Below the pieces are notes generated by a model. The model ran no database searches. It was given only the letters and a program-made list of their open reading frames with translations, and was not told the origin of the DNA. From Halorussus lipolyticus (lineage in GTDB: Archaea; Halobacteriota; Halobacteria; Halobacteriales; Haladaptataceae): DNA of 64,000 nucleotides. Shown in pieces: positions 17,624 through 24,820 of the stretch; within the stretch, counting starts at the first letter, position 1, and each line of letters opens with the position of its first letter. The stretch is from the NCBI RefSeq assembly GCF_029338375.1, contig NZ_CP119804.1, forward strand, positions 496,001-560,000. Reading direction: 5' to 3'. Position numbers and translations under genes: made by a program.

Positions 17624-17823
17624 GTGACGAATGACGGGAGTTCGGCAGAGTTGTGAGGGTTGCCCCGATAATTGAGGGACGGTCTGCTTCGAACCTTCTT
17701 CTCGGTACTCCCGACGTTCGTCCCTCGCTCGCTTCGACCGACAGCAGGACAGATGCAGACTTACAAATCCACTTTCCGAAAACGCCCGTCAACCGTTTCA
17801 GGGAGGCTACCGTGCCCTAATCC

Positions 17824-18231
17824 ATGTCCGACGACCGACACGGAGACGGGGAGACGGCGAACTTCAAGATGACGCGCAACGAGGCCCGCGTGGTCATCGC
17901 CGCGCTCTCCGACGAGGAGATGACTGCCTCTAGCGACCGGGGGATGCGCATCCAGAACATCCAAGACCGCCTCTCTGCGGAGTTCGACTTCGACGAGCAT
18001 CGCGGGGTCGAGAAGGGCGAGATGGCGGCCGAGGACGACACCGGATGGCTCGACAACGACGCCATCTTCGGGGACAACGACCCCGACGACGCCGAGCGAA
18101 TCGAACTCTCGCGCGGCGAGGCCAACGTGGTGACCGACGCGCTCGCCGACTTCGAGTTGGACGAAACCAAAGAGAACGCCGGGACCGCCGAGAACGTGCG
18201 CCAGCGAATCGCCGATTCGTTCGACCGCTAA
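17824..18231 (+). CDS. Acidic helical protein, function unknown
   Basis: The 135-residue, strongly acidic soluble protein has two similar halves, each starting with a helix before an Asp/Glu-rich region: TRNEARVVIAALSDEEM near residue 17 and SRGEANVVTDALADFELDE near residue 95. This suggests an internal duplication. No catalytic motif is visible and the family is not recognised. It converges with the GDT1-type gene, the stops overlapping by a few bases. Confidence 0.6.
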   Translation: MSDDRHGDGETANFKMTRNEARVVIAALSDEEMTASSDRGMRIQNIQDRLSAEFDFDEHRGVEKGEMAAEDDTGWLDNDAIFGDNDPDDAERIELSRGEANVVTDALADFELDETKENAGTAENVRQRIADSFDR

Positions 18232-18959
18232 ATCAGCACCGCAACCGGAATCGCGGCCGAAATCGCGCCGGCCAGCGTCCCGACGATGGTCTCCCAGACC
18301 GAGAAGCCCGTGACGATGGACAGCACGGTGTCGAGACCGAAGAACAGGAACAGCGCCGCGCCGGCGTAGTGGGCCTTCCGTGCGTCGAACTTGTGGGAGA
18401 ACTTGTGGAAGAAGAAGGCGTTGGCGATGCTGACCGGGATGATGGCCAGCATCTCACCCACCCAGATGGCCGGGGTCGCGCCGTACTGGACCGCCAACCC
18501 GATGGTGACGAGTTGAGTCTTGTCGCCGAATTCGCCGGCCGCCATCATGGCGAAGATGGGGAGAAAGCCGCCGAAGGCGTCGGGGACCTCTCTGCCGAAC
18601 ACCGTCATGTCGATGTCGCCCGCGCTCGTCACGCCGCCGTCTATCTCGGTGCCGCCGTCTGTCTCGGCGGGTATCTCGCCTCGCTCCGGCGCGGACCGCA
18701 CGAGGAGAACCGCGAAGGCGAGGAACAGAACGGCGGTGAAAGCGTCCAGATAGACCGGCGGGAGTGCGCCCTTGAGTTGGTTCCCGAACCAGATTTCGAG
18801 CGCGGTCCATCCGGCGAACGCGCTCCCCGCGGCAGAGACGACGACCCACGGGTTGTAGCGCGTCGAGAGGCCGGCGATGATGAACTGGACCTTCTCGCCG
18901 GGGAGAACGAGCAGTTGGGTCGTGAAGGCCACGACCGCGATTTCGAGCCAACCGGTCAT
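18228..18959 (-). CDS. GDT1/TMEM165 (UPF0016) family cation exporter
   Basis: A 243-residue membrane protein with two blocks of three hydrophobic helices. The second block holds the family motif E-x-G-D-K-T as AAGEFGDKTQLVTIGLAVQY near residues 140-160. The equivalent place in the first block reads VLPGEKVQFIIAG, where the canonical E-x-G-D-K is altered, so the repeat is asymmetric. Family members exchange Mn2+ or Ca2+ for protons. A palindrome 80-95 bases upstream and a short overlapping ORF suggest metal-dependent control. Confidence 0.83.
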   Translation of the reverse strand: MTGWLEIAVVAFTTQLLVLPGEKVQFIIAGLSTRYNPWVVVSAAGSAFAGWTALEIWFGNQLKGALPPVYLDAFTAVLFLAFAVLLVRSAPERGEIPAETDGGTEIDGGVTSAGDIDMTVFGREVPDAFGGFLPIFAMMAAGEFGDKTQLVTIGLAVQYGATPAIWVGEMLAIIPVSIANAFFFHKFSHKFDARKAHYAGAALFLFFGLDTVLSIVTGFSVWETIVGTLAGAISAAIPVAVLI

Positions 18960-19027
18960 CTGTCGGCCACCTCCGCGGTCGGTCCGTGGAGGAGACCGGA
19001 CGAACCCACCGTGGTTTCGGATAGCAT
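18956..19027 (-). CDS. Possible 23-residue leader ORF upstream of the cation exporter
   Basis: An ATG at 19027 opens a 23-codon frame (product starts MLSETTVGSSGLLHGPTAEV) whose TGA overlaps the ATG of the exporter gene (ATGA). A TATA-like stretch lies about 28-34 bases before this ATG and the palindrome 19039-19054 sits in between, which fits a leaderless transcript starting at this codon. It would be translated first and coupled to the exporter. Only its position supports it; no homologue is known to me. Confidence 0.35.
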   Translation of the reverse strand: MLSETTVGSSGLLHGPTAEVADR

Positions 19028-19038
19028 GATTACTATGG

Positions 19039-19054
19039 TTTAGACACGTCTAAA
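19039..19054. promoter_or_regulatory. Palindromic operator candidate of the cation exporter
   Basis: TTTAGAC-AC-GTCTAAA is a perfect 7-bp inverted repeat with a 2-base spacer. Relative to the ATG at 19027 on the minus strand it occupies about -12 to -27, where a bound repressor would block transcription. The shape resembles the TTAGG/CCTAA sites of DtxR-family metal regulators, and a GDT1-type exporter is a plausible target. Confidence 0.5.
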
Positions 19055-19147
19055 GTAAAAAGGCCTTTTCTTCTAAATGCTCCTGCGACTGAGTGAGTCG
19101 CTGAACCGTCCGACGAATCGAGCGACCGGTCCAAACCGAGCGACGAA

Positions 19148-19867
19148 CTACCAGTTTCGACTGCGTTCGAGGTAGAGGTGGCCGAACGCGAGACCGAACA
19201 GGGGAAGCACGCCAGCGGTCAGTCCGGCCGAAACCAACCTGCCGAGGACGGTGTACTGGCCGAGCGCGCTCGCCGCGACATTCGACCCGACGGCGAGGCC
19301 GAAGTAGCCGACGCTGACTCCGAACACTGTCGCCGCGTTGCCCTTGCTGGCCCGCCATCCGGCCCGGAGGCTTCCGACCGGTCCCGTCCCGTCGATGACG
19401 CAGGCCGGGTACGCCAGCACGAGTCGGTGAAAGAGGTAGACGCCCGGTAGGACGAACAGGATGAAGCCCAGCGCCGAGACGACCCACGTCAGCACGCCGG
19501 TCGCAAAGAGCGCCGGAAGCCGAGTCACAGCGTGTCTGAGTCGGTCGGCGAGCGAAGGGTCGCGCTCCTCGACGGCGGCGTCGGCGGTGGCGTAGACCGC
19601 ACCCCAGACCAGCGCGATGCCGACGAAGAAGACGAGGTAGACCGGCCACACCCACCCGTCGATTCGGGGCGGTTCGGTCGGCGGGGTCGCAGTCGGCGAG
19701 ACGCCCACCAGCGCGACGACCGACAGGAGACCGACGGCGAACGCGAGACCCACGAGTTCGAGGCTGTCGGCGAGGACGCCGCGCGACCACCGAAGGGTGT
19801 CCACGGCGTCGAGTCGCCGGACGTGAACTCGGTCGTCCGGTTCGATTTCGTCGCCTCGCGTTCCCAT
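19148..19867 (-). CDS. Multi-pass membrane protein, function unknown
   Basis: The 239-residue protein, starting at ATG 19867, has a charged N-terminal 35 residues and hydrophobic segments at about residues 37-57, 77-99, 120-150, 180-200 and 205-225. WRASKGNAATVFGVSVGYF is a loop-helix motif also seen in haloarchaeal membrane proteins of unknown function with a glycerophosphoryl-diester-phosphodiesterase-like membrane domain. I cannot name a substrate. It diverges from the Cys-rich gene across an AT-rich 172-base gap. Confidence 0.6.
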   Translation of the reverse strand: MGTRGDEIEPDDRVHVRRLDAVDTLRWSRGVLADSLELVGLAFAVGLLSVVALVGVSPTATPPTEPPRIDGWVWPVYLVFFVGIALVWGAVYATADAAVEERDPSLADRLRHAVTRLPALFATGVLTWVVSALGFILFVLPGVYLFHRLVLAYPACVIDGTGPVGSLRAGWRASKGNAATVFGVSVGYFGLAVGSNVAASALGQYTVLGRLVSAGLTAGVLPLFGLAFGHLYLERSRNW

Positions 19868-20039
19868 ATGCGGCGTTTCACAGGCTCCTGATATAAATAT
19901 CGGGTTCGTGAATCGGATTCGGAGTCCGACGCGCACTCGCTCACATGCTCCAAACACCATAATTATATTACACATAAATGAAAGTTATCTGTCTAGAATT
20001 AGTAGAAAAATATTAATGTGGGTGGATTAATATGTTCGT

Positions 20040-20714
20040 ATGGCTGACAAGCCAGATAAGAAGCAGTTGTTGGACAGTATCGCAAAAGACGACAGTGGAG
20101 CCGACCACGGCCGTCGGAAGGTTCTCCAGTCCGGAGCAGTCGCCGCACTCGCTAGCGCGGTCGGACTCGGAAGTGTCGCCGGTTCGGCCTCGGCGTCCGG
20201 TCAAAGCGACGACTTCGAGGTGGCCCAGAAAACCGCTAGCCGGAATCGGCTCAAAAACGCCGAACTGCTACTTGAGGAACTCGCCGACCAAGGGCTAATC
20301 TCGCGCGCTTCCCCGTCTGCCTTCTCGAACGCACCCCTCGGGAAGAACGACACCGGGAGCGCCGTCCTCAAGTACGGCGAGCAAGTCGTCCACACGTTCG
20401 TCGTTCGCTCGAACGGGACGAAGCTCACTATCAACCTGCCGGAAGGTGGCGACCCCTACGCCATCTACGCACCCGACGGTTCCGGTCCGGGCAAGCGCGT
20501 CCGCTTCGACCAAATCAAGGGCACTGTCGAAACGACGGAGATGGAGTACACCCAAGACGTGTCCGCGACTTCGGAATGTGGCTCGACCTGTGGTGGCAGT
20601 ACCTGCTCCCCGGCAGGCAACTGTTGGCTCGAAGACCGCGAGTGTACCGAGAGCTGTCGGCAGGACAACGCGGGCGACTACTACTGTCACGACAACTGTT
20701 ACTGCGGTTGTTGA
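20040..20714 (+). CDS. Tat-exported protein with 10-cysteine C-terminal peptide
   Basis: The 224-residue precursor has a Tat signal (DHGRRKVLQSGAVAALASAV, twin Arg at 25-26) that ends near residue 50. A middle domain of about 125 residues lacks cysteine. The C-terminal 45 residues hold 10 cysteines (first at 180, last at 224, ending CYCGC) rich in Gly, Ser and Asn. Tat leader, cysteine-free propeptide and a terminal peptide with ten cysteines parallel the layout of the halocin C8 precursor, but I see no sequence identity to it. An ABC-2 exporter pair converges with it 190 bases downstream. Confidence 0.75.
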   Translation: MADKPDKKQLLDSIAKDDSGADHGRRKVLQSGAVAALASAVGLGSVAGSASASGQSDDFEVAQKTASRNRLKNAELLLEELADQGLISRASPSAFSNAPLGKNDTGSAVLKYGEQVVHTFVVRSNGTKLTINLPEGGDPYAIYAPDGSGPGKRVRFDQIKGTVETTEMEYTQDVSATSECGSTCGGSTCSPAGNCWLEDRECTESCRQDNAGDYYCHDNCYCGC

Positions 20715-20906
20715 GACGGTCCGAGAGCATCGACTCCCAAACTCCGTTTCGATTTTTAGCAGAAGGCAGGCGCTACGTCTTCGTCCTCGTGGAGTCGTTC
20801 GAGAGAACGAGGACCTCCCGTGATTGCAAAGCTCGGAGATTTTCCGACGACAATGTAGCCCACAGACCGAGGAGCGAACGCCGTCAGCTACACGCAAGTA
20901 GGTAGT

Positions 20907-21707
20907 TCACAGGTCGATTCGAGAGAGCCACCAGTACCCGATGGGAACCGGGACGACTGCCCACGTGACCAGAATGAGCAACATCGTCGGTGTCGCCAGT
21001 AAACTCCCCGCCACAGATTCGGCGTATATCGCTCGGGCCGGGGTGACGACTTGGCTGTACGCACCGAAAGGACTCAGCGTCCCGACGAAGTGAGTCAGTC
21101 GCTCGGCGCTCGTCGGCGGTCCCGGCGGAGACCTGTTCGGTCCCACGAGTATGCCGACGATTTGAGGCCACATGGCCGACCAGACGTAGAAGACGAGTGC
21201 CAATCCGATTGCTCGCAATCGGGTCGGAGAGATGGCCGAAATGACCGTTCCAACCGTGGTGTACACGACACAGAACAGGAGCGTGAACGTAGCAAGCCGC
21301 AGTATCCCTCGGGTTGCCTCGACCGAAAAGAGTGAGACGACGACCACCGTAAGTGCGAACCCAACGCCGACCGAAACGCAGGTCGCGGCCACCCGCGAGA
21401 GTAGTGTCCCGACGAACACGTCTGCCCGCGTCACCGGCGTACCGAACAGCAGTCTGAGGCGTCCGGACTCTCTGTCGGCCGCTATTGCGACCGCACTGGT
21501 CAGCAACGCCCCGAAGGGGAGGACAGTCCCGGCGACGAGCCAGAGTGAGAACGCGAGGAAGTCCCCGGTCAGCGGGTCGTTCGACAAGCCGTACCCGACG
21601 AGGGTGCCACCGAGGGCCCCTACCAGCGACAGCGCAACGAGAAACTTGCCGACGGCCGTCCGCCGAATCACCGTGAGTTCGTGACCGAAAACTCTGCCAA
21701 TAGTCAT
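20907..21707 (-). CDS. ABC-2 type transporter permease
   Basis: The 266-residue membrane protein has six predicted helices: one near residues 20-40, four between about 55 and 185, and a last one near 235-258. This is the layout of NosY/CcmB-like ABC-2 permeases. After the first helix pair it has SAVAIAADRESGRLRLLFGT, the usual loop before helix 3. Its start overlaps the ATPase gene by 4 bases, so the two are cotranscribed and should form an exporter. Substrate unknown; the neighbouring cysteine-rich exported protein or its peptide is one possibility. Confidence 0.85.
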   Translation of the reverse strand: MTIGRVFGHELTVIRRTAVGKFLVALSLVGALGGTLVGYGLSNDPLTGDFLAFSLWLVAGTVLPFGALLTSAVAIAADRESGRLRLLFGTPVTRADVFVGTLLSRVAATCVSVGVGFALTVVVVSLFSVEATRGILRLATFTLLFCVVYTTVGTVISAISPTRLRAIGLALVFYVWSAMWPQIVGILVGPNRSPPGPPTSAERLTHFVGTLSPFGAYSQVVTPARAIYAESVAGSLLATPTMLLILVTWAVVPVPIGYWWLSRIDL

Positions 21708-22675
21708 TTGGGATCACCGCCAGTGACGACGGCATTCTGTTGCGGCGTGGCCGACCGATCACGCTCGACTATCGCATCGAACACGTCTTCTAAGTTCCTC
21801 TCCTCCAGTTCGAAGTCCCGGACCGAAACGCTTCGGTTGACAAGTTCGATTACGTCGGCTTTCACTTCGGGGGCAAGACAATCGACAGTCAGGGTCTGTT
21901 CGTCCACCCGAACCCGCTCGACGGCGTTCACTGACCGAACTCGTTCGAGACAGTCCGCGTCGGGTGACTCGTCGGTAAGCAGTTGCAGTCGCTCCGAATC
22001 GCTGGCTTGGTCCGTGAGACCGTCTACACCTTGAACCGAGACGAGACGTCCGTCGTTCACGATTCCGATACGGTCACACACGGCCTCGACCTCGGCCAGC
22101 CGATGACTCGAAAAAAAGACCGTCGTTTCTCGCTCCGATAGTTCGCCGACGAGTTCCCGGACGAGTGCGATTCCTCCGGGGTCCAACCCCGAAGACGGTT
22201 CGTCGAGTATCAAGAGGTCGGGGTCGCCCGCGAGGGCGGTCGCCAACGCCAGTCGCTGTCTCATGCCCTTGGAGTAGTCTCCCGCCGGGCGGTCGAACGC
22301 CTCGTCATCGAGTCCCACTCGGTCACGAAGGTCCTCCGGGTCGTCGTCGGCCCCTTTCAATCGCAGGATAGACCGGAGATGCTCTCGGCCGGTCATACCG
22401 TCGTACATAGCGTAATCGTCCGGGAGAACACCGATTCGACGTCGAACAGCACGCGGATTGTTCGCCACGTCCGTACCGAAGACGAGTGCCCGACCCTCGG
22501 TGGGTGTTGTCAACCCGAGAACGAGGTCAATTACGGTCGATTTGCCGGCACCGTTGGGACCGAGAAGTCCGAAAACTTCCCCGGACCGGACCGTGAGATC
22601 GATACCCTCGATAGCGGTCACCGGCCCGAACCGCTTCGTGAGCGAGTTCGTCTCGATGGCGTTCTGCGTGGACAC
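21704..22675 (-). CDS. ABC transporter ATP-binding protein (exporter type)
   Basis: The ATPase has Walker A GLLGPNGAGKSTVIDLV, a Q-loop-region IGVLPDDYAMYDGMTGREH, signature YSKGMRQRLALATA and Walker B LLILDEPSSGLDP followed by the switch FFSSHRLAEVE. The C-terminal 90 residues are the extra domain of CcmA/NatA-type exporters. I place the start at GTG 22675 (product VSTQNAIETNSLTKRFGP), because the longer frame to ATG 22810 runs into the start of the divergent gene and has atypical composition. That choice leaves about 130 bases for two promoters. Confidence 0.88.
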   Translation of the reverse strand: MSTQNAIETNSLTKRFGPVTAIEGIDLTVRSGEVFGLLGPNGAGKSTVIDLVLGLTTPTEGRALVFGTDVANNPRAVRRRIGVLPDDYAMYDGMTGREHLRSILRLKGADDDPEDLRDRVGLDDEAFDRPAGDYSKGMRQRLALATALAGDPDLLILDEPSSGLDPGGIALVRELVGELSERETTVFFSSHRLAEVEAVCDRIGIVNDGRLVSVQGVDGLTDQASDSERLQLLTDESPDADCLERVRSVNAVERVRVDEQTLTVDCLAPEVKADVIELVNRSVSVRDFELEERNLEDVFDAIVERDRSATPQQNAVVTGGDPK

Positions 22676-22808
22676 ACTCTCGATTCCGACCGGGAAAATA
22701 TCAACCTGTTCACTTGATTTTTCTTTGTCTTGTTCGATACGCTTCCCGAGACGTTCGACAGCAACTGTATCAGGGGAACTTATCGGCGGCGAGGTAGTTC
22801 CCCAAGGC

Positions 22809-23273
22809 ATGGAAGTGCTGAATCCGCGCGTCCGCCTCGTCTGGGGCGTCGGCGCGGCCGTGACCGCGGTCGTCTTCGGAGTCGTCGCGGCGCTCGTGGA
22901 CCGATTCGCGCTCGGCGCGGGCCTCTGGGTCGGCCTCGCCGTGGCCGGTCTCGCGCTGGTGCTGGGGGTTGTCTTCGCCGTCCTCCGGTACCGAATCTGG
23001 CGCTTCGAGGTCCGCGACGACGACCTTTATCTGGAGCGAGGAGTACTCACCCGAGTCAATACGGTGGTTCCGTTCGTCCGCGTCCAGCACGTGGACACCC
23101 AGCGAGGACCGGTCGAGCGGGCGCTCGGACTCGCCAGCGTGGTGGTCTACACCGCCGGGTCGCGGGGCGCTGACGTGACGATTCCGGGTCTGACGCCCGA
23201 GCGCGCCGACGACTTGCAGGAACAGCTTCGCCGCCTCGCCATCGAGAGCGAGCGCGAGTCCGACGCCGTATGA
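22809..23273 (+). CDS. PH-domain membrane protein (YdbS type)
   Basis: The 154-residue protein has two N-terminal transmembrane helices (about residues 10-30 and 35-58), then a bacterial-type PH domain (bPH2) starting YRIWRFEVRDDDLYLERGVL and containing VVPFVRVQHVDTQRGPVERA. The R-I-Q-x-V-D/T-like segment followed by a conserved PVERALG is the family hallmark. It overlaps the following PH-domain gene by 4 bases; YdbS/YdbT pairs occur together in many genomes and sit in the cytoplasmic membrane. Role unknown. Confidence 0.85.
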   Translation: MEVLNPRVRLVWGVGAAVTAVVFGVVAALVDRFALGAGLWVGLAVAGLALVLGVVFAVLRYRIWRFEVRDDDLYLERGVLTRVNTVVPFVRVQHVDTQRGPVERALGLASVVVYTAGSRGADVTIPGLTPERADDLQEQLRRLAIESERESDAV

Positions 23274-24784
23274 GACTCCACCCGTTCTCGGTCCCCTACC
23301 GGGCGCTCTCGCGGGGGATGAGCGTCGGCCTGATGCTGTTTTTCCTCGGCCAGTCGCTGTCGGGGACCGACGCCCTGCCCTTCCCGCTCGCCGGTCCCGC
23401 ACTAATCGCACTCGCCGGCGTCGGCGTCGTCGCGGTCGCGGTCTGGCAGGTCGCCTACTACCGGCGGTTCGAGTATCGCCTCACCGACGACGGCCTCGAA
23501 ATCGCGTCGGGCGTCGTCTCGCGGCGCAACCGCGAGATTCCGCTCCGGCGAATCCAGAACGTGGACATCTCGCGTAACCTGATTCAGCGCGCGCTCGGCA
23601 TCGCCGTGTTGGACCTCGAAACCGCTGGCGGCGGCGCGACCGAGGCCAGTCTCCGGTTCGTGGGCTACGACGAAGCCAAGCGCCTCCAGCGGGAAATCCA
23701 GCGCCTCAAGCGCGGCGCGGCCGAATCGGGGACGGGCGAATCAGCAGAAGGCGAGGAGCGCGACGACCGCGAGGAGGTCCTGTTCGAACTCCAGACCGCG
23801 GAGCTGGGCCTGCTCAGTGCGCTCTCGTTCGACTTCCGGTACCTTTCGCTGTTGGCGTTCGGCCCGGCGGCCTTCCCCTTCGTGCCGGGCCTGACAGAGG
23901 TCGCACTCATCGGCGGAGTGATGCTAGTCGCCTTCCTCATCGTGGCGCTCTGGGTCATCAGCGCCGGCGTCACCTTCGCCCGATACTACGATTTCCGCCT
24001 CACGCAGGTCGGCGACGAACTCCGGTACGAGCGCGGACTCCTCCAGCGATACGACGGGTCGATTCCGCTCTCGAAGGTCCAGACGCTCACGATGACCGAG
24101 AACGCGCTGATGCGCCGATTCGGCTACGCTACCCTCGCGGTCGAAACCGCGGGCTACGGGCCGGGCCAGACGCCCTCGGGCGGTTCCGAGGCCGCGATTC
24201 CGCTGGCGACCCGCGACCGGGTGGTTCGGCTCGCGCAGGACGTGGAACCGTTCGACCTCCCCGAGTTCTCCCGGCCGCCCAAGCGCGCCCGGACTCGCTA
24301 CGCCTTCCGGTACGGTCTCACGCTCGGCGGCCTCGCCGTGGCGCTGGGTGCGTTGGAGGTCGTGATTGGTCCCTCCGCGCCCGGTCCGGTTCCGCTCTGG
24401 GCGATTCCGCTGGCGCTGGTCGTCCTCGCGCCGGTCGCGGCCCACCTGAAGTGGCGCAACCGGGGCTATGCGGTGGGGGAAAATCACGCTTTCACCCGGA
24501 ACGGCTTCTGGGACCGGACGACCAAGGTGGTGCCCTACTACCGAGTTCAGACGGTGATTCAGACGAAGACCGTCTTCCAGCGCCGCCGGAATCTGGCGAG
24601 CGTGGTGGTCGATACGGCGAGTTCGGCCGGCAGGGTTGCTGTCGCGGTGGACTTGGACGCCGAGCAGGCGACCGAGTTCCGGGAGTTGGTCGGCGAGAAG
24701 TTGCAAGAGAGTTTACGAGAGCGGTGGCGCGAAGCGGCCGAGTCGAGTTCGACCTCGGACGACGAGTCTCGTCGCCGAGACTGA
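23270..24784 (+). CDS. Multi-PH-domain membrane protein (YdbT type)
   Basis: The 504-residue protein has three PH-like modules, each after a pair of transmembrane helices: IPLRRIQNVDISRNLIQRAL near residue 94, IPLSKVQTLTMTENALMRRF near 265 and VVPYYRVQTVIQTKTVFQRR near 423. Each carries the I-P-L-x-K/R-I/V-Q motif of bPH2 domains. It is cotranscribed with the smaller YdbS-like gene (4-base overlap) and probably forms a complex with it. An acidic linker rich in Glu lies near residues 155-170. Confidence 0.87.
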   Translation: MRLHPFSVPYRALSRGMSVGLMLFFLGQSLSGTDALPFPLAGPALIALAGVGVVAVAVWQVAYYRRFEYRLTDDGLEIASGVVSRRNREIPLRRIQNVDISRNLIQRALGIAVLDLETAGGGATEASLRFVGYDEAKRLQREIQRLKRGAAESGTGESAEGEERDDREEVLFELQTAELGLLSALSFDFRYLSLLAFGPAAFPFVPGLTEVALIGGVMLVAFLIVALWVISAGVTFARYYDFRLTQVGDELRYERGLLQRYDGSIPLSKVQTLTMTENALMRRFGYATLAVETAGYGPGQTPSGGSEAAIPLATRDRVVRLAQDVEPFDLPEFSRPPKRARTRYAFRYGLTLGGLAVALGALEVVIGPSAPGPVPLWAIPLALVVLAPVAAHLKWRNRGYAVGENHAFTRNGFWDRTTKVVPYYRVQTVIQTKTVFQRRRNLASVVVDTASSAGRVAVAVDLDAEQATEFRELVGEKLQESLRERWREAAESSSTSDDESRRRD

Positions 24785-24820
24785 ACGGTTTTTTACCCTT
24801 CGCCGACTCATTGCCGGGTA

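Noticed and set aside
22676..22810. N-terminal extension of the ABC ATPase from ATG 22810
   Set aside because: The ATG shares its bases with the start of the divergent PH-domain gene and leaves no promoter for either; the fold begins after the GTG at 22675.
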